DNA of 64,000 bases from Vigna angularis (lineage: Eukaryota; Streptophyta; Magnoliopsida; Fabales; Fabaceae). The stretch spans positions 12,706,501-12,770,500 of the forward strand of contig NC_068973.1 in the NCBI RefSeq assembly GCF_016808095.1, read 5' to 3'. The notes below the pieces were generated by a model. That model was given only the letters and a program-made list of their open reading frames with translations. It searched no databases and had not been told where the DNA came from. Shown one piece after another: positions 51,370 to 62,640 of this stretch. A program made the translations under genes and the position numbers. The first letter of the stretch is position 1. Each line of letters begins with the position of its first letter.

Positions 51370-51815
51370 GTAAGTATTTTCACTTGATCAATTCTATTAA
51401 TTAGTCTTTTATTAGAAAGTAACTATGTATAATTTGGACACTTCGTGTAGGGAATTTAGAGACATTATACGGAGACAATTGAGAAATCGGAGTCGACAAT
51501 CATCTTTGATAAACAATCGTGTACCAAGATTGAAAATATCAACTATTAACTAAAACCATAATCTGTAGATGCTAGAGTTCATTTCTTTATCTTTGATATT
51601 CAAATTACATGGACATCTTAACAATTTGCTATTATTCTAAAATAGCATTTTACTTGCTTGCACCTGCTGTTTATGTAGTCACCATCATAATAGTGATAAT
51701 AGAAAGAAATGTTCATTTGATCTATCTAAGGAAACTAGCAAAGCACCAAGGAATATTCATTTGATCTATATTGTTATCAATGCATTCATTTAATCTGACA
51801 CTTAACCTTGTGTAG

Positions 51816-53464
51816 CCCTTAAATGAAGATGTTCTTCATTCACCACCTCAAGTTGGAGGAAATTCTCATGTACAAGATGAACATGAACAAGATGAAAATG
51901 AAGATATTATATTGGAAGTGCAACAAGAAAGGCCGTCAACATACAAGAGATCATGGTTGGTTGATGTTATTGGTAAGACATTGTTACTTATATCAATAAT
52001 TATTGTTGAAGTTGTTTGACACAAGGGTATTTGACACAAATTTGATTTCTTCACAGATGACTAATGCAAGAGGGCTACCAAACACTTAAAAACAAATGAT
52101 GTTTGGAATTTTCCTCTAAATGAAAGGATTATTGTGCGCTGGAATGAGGAGTATCAACCAATTGGAGATGGTGGTGGATTTTTGAATCGGTTCTTAGGGA
52201 GTATTGCTAGAAACTTTAAGGCATTCCCTGTTTGCTATTCTACTTAGAAGAAGATTCCTAAAGATTATAAAGAAGACATAATTCATAATACTATTCAAGT
52301 AAGTAATGTAAATTTTCAATTCACAATTGAGTTATTTGATAATTGTTGTTAATTTTGATTAAAATTTGTTTTGAAGACAAAGTTTGCAATCAATTCCGAT
52401 ATTCAAATAAATTACATCTTGAAAGTGCTTAATATGCAAGAAAGAGGGAAGAAATGGTGAAGTGATATTGTTCTTCAATTTTCTATTTCTCATTATATTT
52501 ATGACATACTTAATATGCATAGGAAAGAGAATGTGGACACAAAGTTAGTAGAGGAGAAGTGTGGATAGCTACCCATCAGAAGACCAACGGAGCTTTTGTT
52601 AGTGATGAGGCAAGGAAAATTGGTGTAAGTTATCTAAGCCTAATTATGGTATAGCTACAATTTAAATATGTCGTGAAGTATTTTTTTTTTCAGTGGCTGA
52701 AACTGGTTTTAACTATTTAAGTTATATACAATTTTTCATTTTCTTTGTTGTGTTTTTGTTCCTCTTAACAAAGGAATCTCACTTATTTGTGTTTGACCTT
52801 GTTGTTTTGGAATTGTGCACTTGTTTTCTCTGATATAAACAATTTCACTATTTTATTAAATGTTGAATGTAGGAAAAAATTAAAGCATATGAATCCCCAA
52901 CATCATCTCAATCAAAAAAAATATCCAGTTCAGATTCATTGGCTCATGCTTTAGGAATCCAAGAACATTGTGGACGCATTCGCGGTCTAGGTTTGGGTCC
53001 TTGCCCATCTAAAGTCTTTGGAGTCAAAGCTCGTTCTCATAGTAGATCATCTTCAGCTGCCCCTTCTAATGATGAATTACAAACTCATGTTAATGAATAT
53101 TTTATCAATTACTTGGTTTGTTCCTTTTATGATTAACTTGTTAGGTATCATTTTTCTTTTTAAATAATTTCATCTGTTACAGGTATCTTCATTGACATCA
53201 CAAGTCAATGACATGACATCACAAGTCAATGACATGACATCACAAGTCAATGAAATGAAAGAAATGATAGCATTTATGTTGCAAAGTTATCAAGGTCAAT
53301 TGCCTTCAAAGTTTGCCGCATTTCAACTATCGGTAATAATTACTAAATTTCTTTGTATGATTTTTTTAAAAAATATATAACCAACTAATTATTATGTTAT
53401 ATTGTAGGTATCTGATCAAAGAAGCGTGTCAAACGATGAATATAATGAAGATGAAGAAAATTAG
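51816..53464 (+). pseudogene. second CACTA gene, TNPA-like (plant transposase Ptta/En/Spm family)
   Basis: Likely exons: about 51816-51972, 52057-52298, 52375-52460, 52524-52622, 52873-53115, 53184-53331 and 53408-53464, with GT-AG borders by eye. Key stretches are NERIIVRWNEEYQPIGDGGG, FLGSIARNFKAFPVCYST, and GEVWIATHQKTNGAFVSDEA, which fit the PF03004 family that binds subterminal repeats. Near the end a 7-residue unit (M)TSQVND repeats three times, followed by a coiled-coil-like tail. A TAG at 52245 replaces the expected Trp, so it too is broken. Confidence 0.65.
53184..53255 (+). repeat. 21-bp coding tandem repeat, three units
   Basis: ACATCACAAGTCAATGACATG repeats in register with codons and gives the TSQVNDM heptad of the TNPA-like protein. 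Confidence 0.85.
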
Positions 53465-53465
53465 A

Positions 53466-55135
53466 CATGTATGAACAATTAGTTATGTCTGGATTGATAT
53501 GGTATGAAGTTTTGAGGATGCAAATATCACCTGCCATCCTTTTAGCTGTGTATGTATTGATAGCTGAATTTTTCCTAGGTGCCCTATAAGCATGATTGCT
53601 TTTTTCCTTTTCCACCTTTTTAGAGTTTGACTTCTGTTTTATGCTTAGTTAAGATAAGCTGACACTATTTGAACTTGTTTTGTATTGAGGAGACTGCATT
53701 AAACATAATTCAAGAACTGATTCTGGTAGTACGCCTATGTCTATGTTTTATATTAAAATAAAGTGCGTAAGTCACAGTACATTTGAATATTGTAGTATAG
53801 TTTTAAAATTATGAAGTATTAAAATGTGAAATGGAAGGTAATGATGAATATGATAGGAAATGTGATTGGGTAGTGTAAAAATTCACGACAGTAGAGTGAG
53901 TCTGTCTGAAATAGTGGTTGGCCCCTCAAAGCAGCTATGGTAGGAGCTAGTTATGCAATGTTCATAGTAGACATAGCCTATGAACATAGTATGTGTTTTG
54001 GAGCCATCTTTTTGTATGACTAAATCCTTCAATTTAAATTGGTACAAGTGTACTCCTTGCAGAGTGCTGGGAATTAGCCTTAATTATGGGACCATCTCAT
54101 TATTACTCCACAACTCTACATGTATCTTTTGACCCTCTAAATCCTTCCTCATCATCTTTTACTCTAACCATCCATTATGTTCCGCTCCGTTTGTTCATAC
54201 AAAACAGGTTATATTTCAAGTTCAAAGGGTAAGGAAAAGGAATCGTGTGAAGAGGTAAATGAGTACTGTTTGAATAGGCCCTTATTCCAAGCAAAGTGGA
54301 CCATGAAAAAGTATAAAATAGTTACGTGTGTTTGTAACCTGTAAAGGGATTTGCCTCTTCCACCCTGATGTTATTATTAGGCACAACTTTTTATCTTGTG
54401 AGGTTTTAGGGTTTGTATTTTCAACATAAAAAATGACAGCCTTCCAAATTTTAATCAAATAAGTAGAACTTCATAAAAGGTAAAAATACTACTATGCTTT
54501 CTCAATCTGAAGAAATAATTATAAAAGAGATAAATGTTGAACTGTTTATACACTATACATGAGATAAGAAAATCTTTTGAATTAAGTACATGTTTTGTTC
54601 AGTTCATAGAAAAATGCATAAAACTGAGAATATAATGGAATTATAAATTAGTTCTCTGATTATCATTTGTTATATTCATAAATCTGTTGCGTGATTTTTT
54701 TTTTCCCTATCTATGTACACGTCAAATTTTCATTAATGAATAATGACACTATAACAAGACTTAGACATATCACGAATTGGTGAAGTTGAATTAGATATAA
54801 TAAGGCATTCCTTGAGAGAAAGTTCAGTTTAGAACTGAATTAAAGCTTAAAAGGTTTATCCTAACCAAACATTGGAACAAAAGTTCATATTTATATGAGC
54901 CATTCAGCAAAGGTTTTGATTCAGAATATAACTCTGGAATGACACGGAAGGCTCGGGGCAATGAGGTTTTCAGTGGGAAGTACACAACAAGAACCACAGC
55001 CAAAAGCTTTCTCTTGGTACCCTTCACTCTTCTTCTCATCATGTTCCCTCTTTCTCTCATGAGGAACGAATCAATTCCTGAGGTGTCTTCTGCAACTGTC
55101 AGCAGCAGTTTAAACAACACAAAAATTTGAGCTAT
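53466..55135. other. CACTA 3' region and spacer with one unexplained open stretch
   Basis: AATAAA at about 53757 may end the TNPA-like transcript. Around 54820-55220 both strands are open for over 60 codons; neither product shows a motif I recognise. No right end of the large CACTA element could be fixed. Confidence 0.4.
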
Positions 55136-55413
55136 CACTACATTTTCGTCGGTTTTGAAGGAAACCCCTGAAAATAGGGACGGTTTTAAGAAACCTCGGA
55201 TATTTCCGGCAGTTTTCAAAAAGACCCTGCTAGTTTCGGTGGTTTTAAAATAACTCCTGTTATTTCTGGCGGTTTCGTAGAAAACCGTCGATAATGTTTA
55301 GCGGTGTTGCTTTTGCCAGAGCTTTTTGGAATCGCGGGAAACGAATTTTTTAAGGGTTAAAATCGCCGAAAACGCTAAAAATAACCCTGGAAAAATTATA
55401 TATTTTTGTAGTG
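55136..55413. mobile_element. 278-bp CACTA-family miniature element
   Basis: It starts CACTACATTTTCG and ends TATATTTTTGTAGTG, flanked by TAT on both sides, the 3-bp duplication size of CACTA elements. Internally it is a series of CGG(T/C)GGTTTT / AAAACCG(C/T)CG words. Its right end read in reverse (CACTACAAAAATATATAATT) resembles the left end of the large element at 46005, so the two belong to one family. Confidence 0.8.
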
Positions 55414-55416
55414 TAT

Positions 55417-57100
55417 ATATAGTTAACGTTTTTTTTACGTGTCTCCAAAAAATGACATTTTTATGGCATAAATCTTTTCAATGTGTCATACGTTGTTTAA
55501 TTCACATATATTTAACTTCTCTCTTCATATTTATGTCTTTTTTCACACATCAATTTATTTTCTTATAATTACTTTTACAATTAATTATTCAGTTTTAAAA
55601 TTTTATCTCTTTAATTTATTTTAAATACCTAATGATAATATTTTATCATATTTTATTCATAATTTTTTACAATAATAATATATTTTCCTTTATGTGTACT
55701 GAACAGGAGGAAACGAAGCAACGGATAATATCACAGATATTTTTATTTTAAATTTATCTTGCGTACTTAAGAATATACAGTTCAAATTAAATATAATTCA
55801 GACATTAAAGGAATCAAACAAATTATATAAATTAAACATACAATTTAATATTAATTTATATATGATAATTGGAATTAGAAGTCATCTTTCAATTGCCTAA
55901 ACATTATAAATAATAATTGAAATTGTGAATCATTTTTAAATTGCATCAAAAGGTGAGGATAGTATCTTGTTTATGCCATAGGATATGAATTAAAACATAG
56001 AAAACGTAATATAAAACCAAAAAGACTAAGTAACGTGTTAAACACATAAATGAGAACTCATCTTATAACTACATTCCGAATTAGGTTTTCTCACTAACAT
56101 GCATGTGGCCAGAATTTCATATTCTAGATGGTGCCCATTATATTTATTCCATACAATGTGCTGGAAGAATTCCGAAAGAACTTATGAACTTATGTCGTGG
56201 AGAATAAAGCTTACTTTAACTTTTTAGTTATTCCCTCAAATAATTGGATTTCGGTAAAATCTTGAACAGAGTAATCCTATTATAAAAACTCTCACTATAC
56301 ATTTAATCATGTGAAAAATTCAAGTTATATTTTTACACCTAAAAAATTGTTAAATATCATTTTTAATTTTCTTAATAAACAAATTTTAAATCTAAATTAA
56401 CCTAGGTGAAATATCTACTTATTTTATACATTTTGAAATCTTCTTATCTCTATATATGTGATTTCCAACATTTTTTATTGTGTCGAAGTATATACACATT
56501 GAACATTGACCTAAATAAAAATGGATGATTCAATTACAAATGACACAATAAATCTAACAAAAAATAAATTTTATTAAAACATATTTTAAATGATTATAAA
56601 ATTAATAGGTAAGATTAGATCCAACAAATAAAAAAATCTTGCTAAAACAAATTTTAGATAACTTAAAAAAAAAACTTCAAAATCTTATTCAATTCTATTT
56701 TATAAAGTGAGTGAAATTTGTACTCATTTAATATACCAACTTGTCTATAATTAATATGAAATCTCTACTTAGAGAGTTATCTTAAAAAAATCTAGGTGCT
56801 AGTGTTAATCATTGGGCTTGTAAGTGGAAAGAACGGTGGATCTAAACTTAGGACGAATATATTGATGGAACGAAAACAGAAGAAAGAAAACTGAACTGAA
56901 GTATATGTTCTGTGTATATTAATGACAGCAGCATGCATGTACAGGTGTTTATATAAGGGAAAAAACAAAGTAACAGATGTATATTCTTTTAGTGTTACAA
57001 CTGTCTTGGCTTATTAGCGTATATGCTAATAAGTTTTCGATTTGACAGAAGAACTTGGAATTAGATTCCACTTTTGTCACTTTGAATATTGAGAATAAAT
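55417..57100. other. spacer, then upstream DNA of His-rich gene 2
   Basis: AT-rich to about 56060. From 56080 it shares short homologous stretches with 37310-37450 and, near 57050, with 38890-38940. No genes seen. Confidence 0.5.
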
Positions 57101-57130
57101 GATAGCATGCATATGTATTTGTCTTTCCTA

Positions 57131-57138
57131 TTTATAGT
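57131..57138 (+). promoter_or_regulatory. probable TATA element of His-rich gene 2
   Basis: TTTATAGT, 79 bases upstream of the chosen ATG, in the place of the TATAAATA of gene 1. It is followed by CAAATTTCAACCTTGTGGCATT, the counterpart of the gene 1 leader. Confidence 0.45.
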
Positions 57139-57209
57139 TATCAATTCTCAGCTACAAATTTCAACCTTGTGGCATTTACTTGAGTGTATCAAAAAATACA
57201 GAGCAAAAA

Positions 57210-57485
57210 ATGATGAGATCAGGAGAATACTACACCCATGTTTCAGAAGTTGAGAGGGAGTCTAGGACTGTTGAATACCCTAATGATGGAGCTCTTTCCT
57301 TCAAGAAGGTTGTTTACGAGGAAAATAAGGTTGAGGAACCCCACCACCACCACCACCACCACCTCTTCAGGCACCACCACCAGCCAGAGACTCGTGAGAC
57401 AGTGAAAGTTGTAGAGTATGAGCAAGTTCCTGAGAGGCGTGTTGGTGAAATTGTCTACGAAGAGAATAGGACAGTGTGGCCTTGA
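57210..57485 (+). CDS. small His-rich protein, paralogue 2 (91 aa), function unknown
   Basis: The start is the first of two adjacent ATGs; sequence further upstream in frame has no ATG. Layout as in paralogue 1: YYTHVSEVERES, then KVVYEEN at 33-39, a seven-His run at 45-51 plus HHH at 55-57, PETRETVKVVEYEQVPERRV, and IVYEEN at 81-86. It lacks the six or so C-terminal residues of paralogue 1. Downstream, the 3' flank matches that of paralogue 1, including TAAATAAATT and CAATAAAGTTA stretches. The best-kept region is PETRExVKVVEYE..VPERRVGE, so that is the likely functional part. No signal peptide, no membrane span, no named family recognised. Confidence 0.72.
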   Translation: MMRSGEYYTHVSEVERESRTVEYPNDGALSFKKVVYEENKVEEPHHHHHHHLFRHHHQPETRETVKVVEYEQVPERRVGEIVYEENRTVWP

Positions 57486-57720
57486 ATTGCATGCTAGGGT
57501 TCAACTTCGTATTACCATGTGCCTATTTTGCTAAGGAGACTATTTCTAGTATAAAAATCACCACTGTGTGATTGATTTAAATAAATTACTCCTTAGTTAT
57601 CACTTTTCTTATAAGTCTTGTATAATTTCAATAAAGTTACGTTACTATATCTGTTGTGTGTACAAAGTACGTGTGCTAGCTTGCATGCATGATGATTTGT
57701 TGTTTATTCTGGAACAGGTC

Positions 57721-58559
57721 CTTAAAATAACTGAATAAATCAATCATGGCTCAAGTGTAACCTAATTAATGGTATATATACCCACATAAACTGTATGAAT
57801 GATTTCTTAAAAACTTTTAAATCACTCGTTTTGGAAGATATATATCACACAATGATTTTTATCGAATCAACGTGCGATTGAGAGATACACACAATCTGTA
57901 GCCAATGGGTTAATTTATTATAATACTATCATATTTATTTTTATATATATTGAGGCAGAGGGGGGTAATTCTAAAACTGTTATCATCAAATACATTTTCT
58001 TTTCAAATGTTAATAAAAATTACATTTTTGTTATTTTCTATTTTTATTTTGTGAGTTTGTTAATTTGTAAAAGTATACCTTTTTAAATTTTACTACTCCA
58101 TCTTGATATTTTTACTTACTATATAAAGGACCACGTGTGTGTATAAGTATGGAGCAATTGTAAGAGCTCCTATGTGTACAAGACAGGACATTCATGGTTG
58201 GCAAGGGAGGCCAACCACAATATCTCAACAGAAGTAGTATGAAAACCAGCACACAGATGTGGGTGACTTTTCTCTTTCCCAAAATCATTCTAAACTCACG
58301 TTTTGGATATAACATTTGCAAAGCCCAATTGCTGAACTGCATGATGAGGATGTATATGTTAGACATTGCAGATATTATAACATAAAAGATCTTCAAGATT
58401 ACCATTTCTAAGAAGACAGAGATAGGGATGACTACGGACATAGATACTATCTACCAACTACTTGTGTTTAAAATATATTTGTAAGTATTTTAAAACTCAT
58501 CAGTATCCTACAAACATTTAAAAGAAAAAGATATTTTATAAATTTTTAAAATAAAATTA

Positions 58560-58564
<5 letters not shown>
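57721..58564. other. spacer, no gene seen
   Basis: AT-rich. A minus-strand open stretch at 58112-58441 is hydrophobic and lacks any recognisable motif or context. Confidence 0.45.

Positions 58565-58596
<32 letters not shown>
58565..58596. repeat. AT microsatellite
   Basis: About sixteen AT units at the AT-rich end of repeat copy C. Confidence 0.9.
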
Positions 58597-58601
<5 letters not shown>

Positions 58602-58904
58602 ACATAAATTAAATTAAATACAAATTAAAATATAATTTTAATAAAATTTAACCTAATAAAATATAAATTAATTTTAATTTTAATTAAATTTAACTTAATA
58701 AATATAAATTAAATTTTAATTTTAATTTTTTATGGGTGACAGATACCCGCAGGTACGGATAATATAATATTCACACTCGCTTTGTTTATAAGCGGATATT
58801 AAAATATCCACGACGTACGGATAATAAATATCCCTAGGTACCAACTATCCATCACGGATTTTATCCGTAGTTATCCGCGAACACAAGTATTTTTGTCATT
58901 TCTT
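58597..58904 (-). repeat. copy C of the CCGCGGATAT-type interspersed repeat
   Basis: In reverse complement it follows copy B (15621-15905) through the words GGATAAAATCCG, GATATTTATTATCCG, GATATTTTAATATCCGC and TATAAAC, then through the TTAATTTTAATTT tail. It is oppositely oriented to copy B. Confidence 0.65.
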
Positions 58905-59439
58905 CTGTTAAAAGGACTACCAAACCTCTCAGCTTTCCAAAATTAATAAGCGGTCTATGCAAAATGCAAGCCATAATTATCCCATATCAACCTAGAAGGA
59001 GGCTAAGGCTGCCAATTACGAATGCTTATATCAAGTTGCATTTTGCAAATCCACTAGACAATGCACAGGAAGCCACCGAAAGAAGAAGAGCCCCAAGATC
59101 ACCAAGCCGCGAAGACCCCGCTCAAGCCGCAACAAAAGCTGCATAAAATACCCCTCAACAACCATAGAAAGCAACACCAACAACACCTAATCCAACTTAT
59201 TTATAGTTCTAACAACAGCAAAAAGCAATCTATAGTATCATAAATCGTATATCATACATGTAGCATCAACTCGCTTCTAGCCATAGGGCATAGATAGCCC
59301 TTCACCAAATCCTTTATATTTTGTAACCCAATTCTAACACAACAGACCAATTTCCTAACAAAATATGCCATGCTTCCATAAACACTATGTCACAAAGCAC
59401 ATCATCCTCATAATTGCCTATATAATGTCACCCTCACTT

Positions 59440-60260
59440 GTTGGTTCACATTCAAATCCCCTCCTTCATTTAGCCAATGAAGTTGTAAGGTTTTGGATGA
59501 GGTAAGATTATGAGAACCAACTTTTCTACCAACCTTGTGCTATAACAATTACAACATGAGTCATTATCCCCAATAAGAGAACATGTGTTATTTAAAAATT
59601 TACATATTGTATGAAAGATGTTCTCTCTTTAGGTTGGGATTTGATGGTTAGGTTGGTTGTTAATGACTCTTCTCATCATGAGAAAATCTTCATCACAAGG
59701 GTCGAAATCCTCCTTTCTTTCACCTTTACTTTCTCTTGTGCCATTTCTTCTTCTTCTTGGCTATTATATGAGTCAACACCCCTTAAGATCATGGTCTTTT
59801 AGGTGAGACATTGATATGCAATATGACCTCTACCTAGACATTTGAAATATTTGATATCACTTATGTGCATGTGGGATGATGATCTCTCCCTTAGTTTCTC
59901 TTTCTCTTTTTCTCTCCTTAAACTCTTAGAAGGTTCCTCTTGTTTGACTTGTTTTCCCTCCCTCTTGTAGTTTTTCTTTACATAGGAGCTAAGTGGGAAG
60001 CTTTCAATCCTTTTCTTAGATGTTGTTGCTCTACTTTTATGCAAATTTTTGTACCAAATCATTGAGATCTTGGTAGGGTAACAACTTCATTCTATCTTTA
60101 ATGTCAAGATTAAGACCATTAAGAAATCTAGAGATGATGGTTACTTTTTCTTTCCTAATTCATGTTAAGACAAGATCGTCTATAAGACTGAACTGTCTAA
60201 AATCCTCATATGTTTTGAAGTTTAAGAAACAACAATAAACGAAATGAGCATATGATAAAG
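59440..60260 (-). pseudogene. Ty3/gypsy gag-protease relic
   Basis: Minus-strand pieces in order: a gag stretch with IISRFLNGLNLDIKDRMKLL and YQDLNDLV, a zinc knuckle YFKCLGRGHIAYQC in which the first Cys is now Tyr, then an acidic linker and RENIFHTICKFLN leading to a decayed protease active site (DNDSC in place of DSGSC) and VEKLVLIILPHPKPY. This layout fits plant chromovirus-type gypsy elements. Frameshifts and stops are frequent. It is separate from the Tat element. Confidence 0.65.
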
Positions 60261-62299
60261 TGATATATTTGGGAAAATAATATAGTTAAAAGATAAGAGT
60301 TTTGTGAAAAAACTTTATGAAATCTAAACGTTTTAAGAAAAACTTTAGTAAACGCACTAATATTTGAGTGAACGCATTACCAAACAACTTCCTCACAAAA
60401 TACGTCAATATGCAATATGAGAGGCTTGTTAAACGCGCTCGTATTATACTTTGCTAAACAATGCTAGACGAACTCTCACTATAATGTACAAAATGATGTT
60501 TTTGGTAAACACGCTAAAAGATATAAACATCGTTCCAAATACATGTGTTCAAAGACATTTTGCTAAACGCACTCTTGAACTAAATGAAGATCACTAAACA
60601 AAGCATTGTTAGGAAAAGTCTTGCATAGACCAAACGATACCTTGTACCAAACAACGTTTTCATCCAACGATGAAACCCTTATATACGAGTCTGAAGTGGA
60701 CGTTAGAGACAAAGAAGACATTCACAAAAATATTCTCTCTATCAAAAGTCGTGCGCCAAAAAGTTCGTACAACCTACTTTTGATAAAATACTGAAAAAAC
60801 ATGTCTGCTCTAACAATTGACTTTAACTTACGATTGCTACTTCTGAAAAGGCTAAGAAGATCCGAAGATAAAAACAAGTACTATCTAATGGACATTTTCT
60901 TGAAGCTTATAAATTGAAGATCCTTTAAGAGAAAATCAAGAGAATAAGCACGCGAATACGAAAGAAATCATCTAAGAAGAAAAGCAAGCTCAAAAGAAAA
61001 GAAAATACTCTAAAGCTTCATAGAATTATAAACTTTACATTTGTAAGAAGAGAGAAAACTTTAAAAGTTTGTTAGATTGAATTGTATTGTAAACGACATC
61101 ATCTTTGTGAGAGTAATCATCTAAGGACTTGTAAGCGATTTGATTGATTGAACATTCTAAAGATAATACAAATACTTAACGCTTAACTCGGTGGGGTTAA
61201 ACAATAGCTAGACGAGTTTGTCTAATGAAAACTATGAGTGGGCGAAACTCAACTTGATAATGTATAAGAAGGTACCGAGATTATCTAGGAATATCACGAG
61301 TGGTGAAGAATATTGCACAAAAATCATTGAGTTTACTTTTGACTCATTTATACTCATCTAATGCTATTGTGTGCTTGCGTTTGACTTGTCTAACATTTTG
61401 TTGACTCGTCTGATAGATATTCATTTAATATTCTTTGTGTGCTTTTTACATTAACTCATACAATGGATTGTGTTGACTTGTTCCAATGTTTGTGACTCAT
61501 CTAATGCTTTTTCTCTACTTGTTAGCTTAACATAACACTTATATACAACACTAACGCTAATTTAATAAAAATGATCACAAATTGTGAATATTTTTTAAAG
61601 AGACTTAATATAGTTTTTTTTAAATGAAGAACTCAATTAAACAAAAATTATAAAAAAATCAGAATCATATAAATATAGAGATTAAATTACTAAGTTTAGA
61701 TAATATTATTTTTACCCACTTATGAAGTAGTGGTATTTCAACATCATTATCGCTGTGTTAATTTGAGCGGAAAATACTGTTTACTCAATTTTGAAGGCGA
61801 TGAATTGAGATGAATGTCGTGTTCGCATGAGGAGAAATACACAGACGAATTTGAAGGTAAAAGCGGGATGACCCTACTGTTCACTCACCTGCGAATGTGG
61901 TGAGATTTGGAGGGATCGTTTCGAAAAAGTCACAAGTGCCCCTGTTTGTGAAACTAATTCCATTTGCAATTTGTCACTTCAATATAATCGGATACAAGTA
62001 AATTGGAATCGATTCCAGTTGCATTGTTTAAAATAAAAACACAGCTACGCTGCTGCACTTGCACCGTGGACTCACGAGTGAGGAGTAACTTTATTGTGAT
62101 AAAAGTTGCAGATATTCCTACGCCTCTGAAGTTGCTTCACACAGCCAATGCACAGAAAAGATTCGTTCCTTCACGAGTGAGGAGTATTTGTTGTTTTCTC
62201 ATTGCAAGTAGGTGGTAGATGAAGAAGATAATGTTGATGGAAGATGAAGAAGAAAGTGGTTGATGAAGAGAAGGAGTGTTTGAAGCTGGAGAAGATGAA
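60261..62299. other. probable decayed repeat DNA, no gene seen
   Basis: Recurring words such as AAACGC(A/G)CT and TTTGCTAAAC at 60330-60600 suggest an old LTR or similar element, but no domain or terminus was identified. GC content rises after 61740 without a convincing gene. Confidence 0.35.
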
Positions 62300-62307
62300 G
62301 ATGAGCA

Positions 62308-62640
62308 AAGCGTATTCGGTTCCAAGGAGGATTTATTCGGTTCCAACCCCATGAATAACAACAAAGGCAAGTTGTATTCGGTTCCAAGGACACCCTTATT
62401 CGGTTCCAGCCCATGAAAAACAACAAAGCCAAGGTGTATTCGGTTGTGCCTAGTATTCGATTCCACTTGTATGAAGAAGGAGAATTGAAGGTGTATTCGG
62501 TTCCATGGCTTTGTATTCGGTTCCAATGCTTTGAAGAAGAAGAAGGGAAGGTGTATTTGGTTAGCATGGGTTCGTATTCGGTTACCTGTTGTTGAGACAA
62601 AAGCCCTCCATTCCAAAGCTATGTATTCGGTTCGCATGGA
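62308..62640. repeat. cluster of about eleven TATTCGGTTCC motifs
   Basis: GTATTCGGTTCCA and close variants recur every 15-50 bases from 62308 to 62630, with GAAGAAGAAG and ATGAA(T/A)AACAACAAAG spacers repeating between them. The region stays open on the minus strand for over 170 codons because stops rarely fall in the repeats, but the predicted product looks like repeat translation, not a conserved protein. Confidence 0.8.

Larger units (their letters stand above)
46005..53800 (+). mobile_element. large CACTA (En/Spm-type) element, right end not located
   Basis: The left terminus CACTACAAACATAATTAATT is followed by CGGCGGTTTTAAAAACCCC-type subterminal sequence. Then come a GC-richer leader (46190-46450), a TNP2-type transposase gene and a second TNPA-like gene, all on the same strand and in the order known from autonomous plant CACTA elements. 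The right terminus is not clear. A candidate at 55413 has a better partner at 55136 (TAT target duplication) and does not match the GTA beside the left end. The end coordinate is nominal. Confidence 0.75.

Noticed and set aside
46005..55413. One 9.4-kb CACTA element spanning both CACTAC ends
   Set aside because: The flanking bases (GTA, TAT) do not form a duplication, and 55136-55413 is complete by itself with matching TAT.
57180..57209. Upstream extension of His-rich gene 2
   Set aside because: The longer frame would begin with TTG, not ATG. The ATG at 57210 fits the paralogue.
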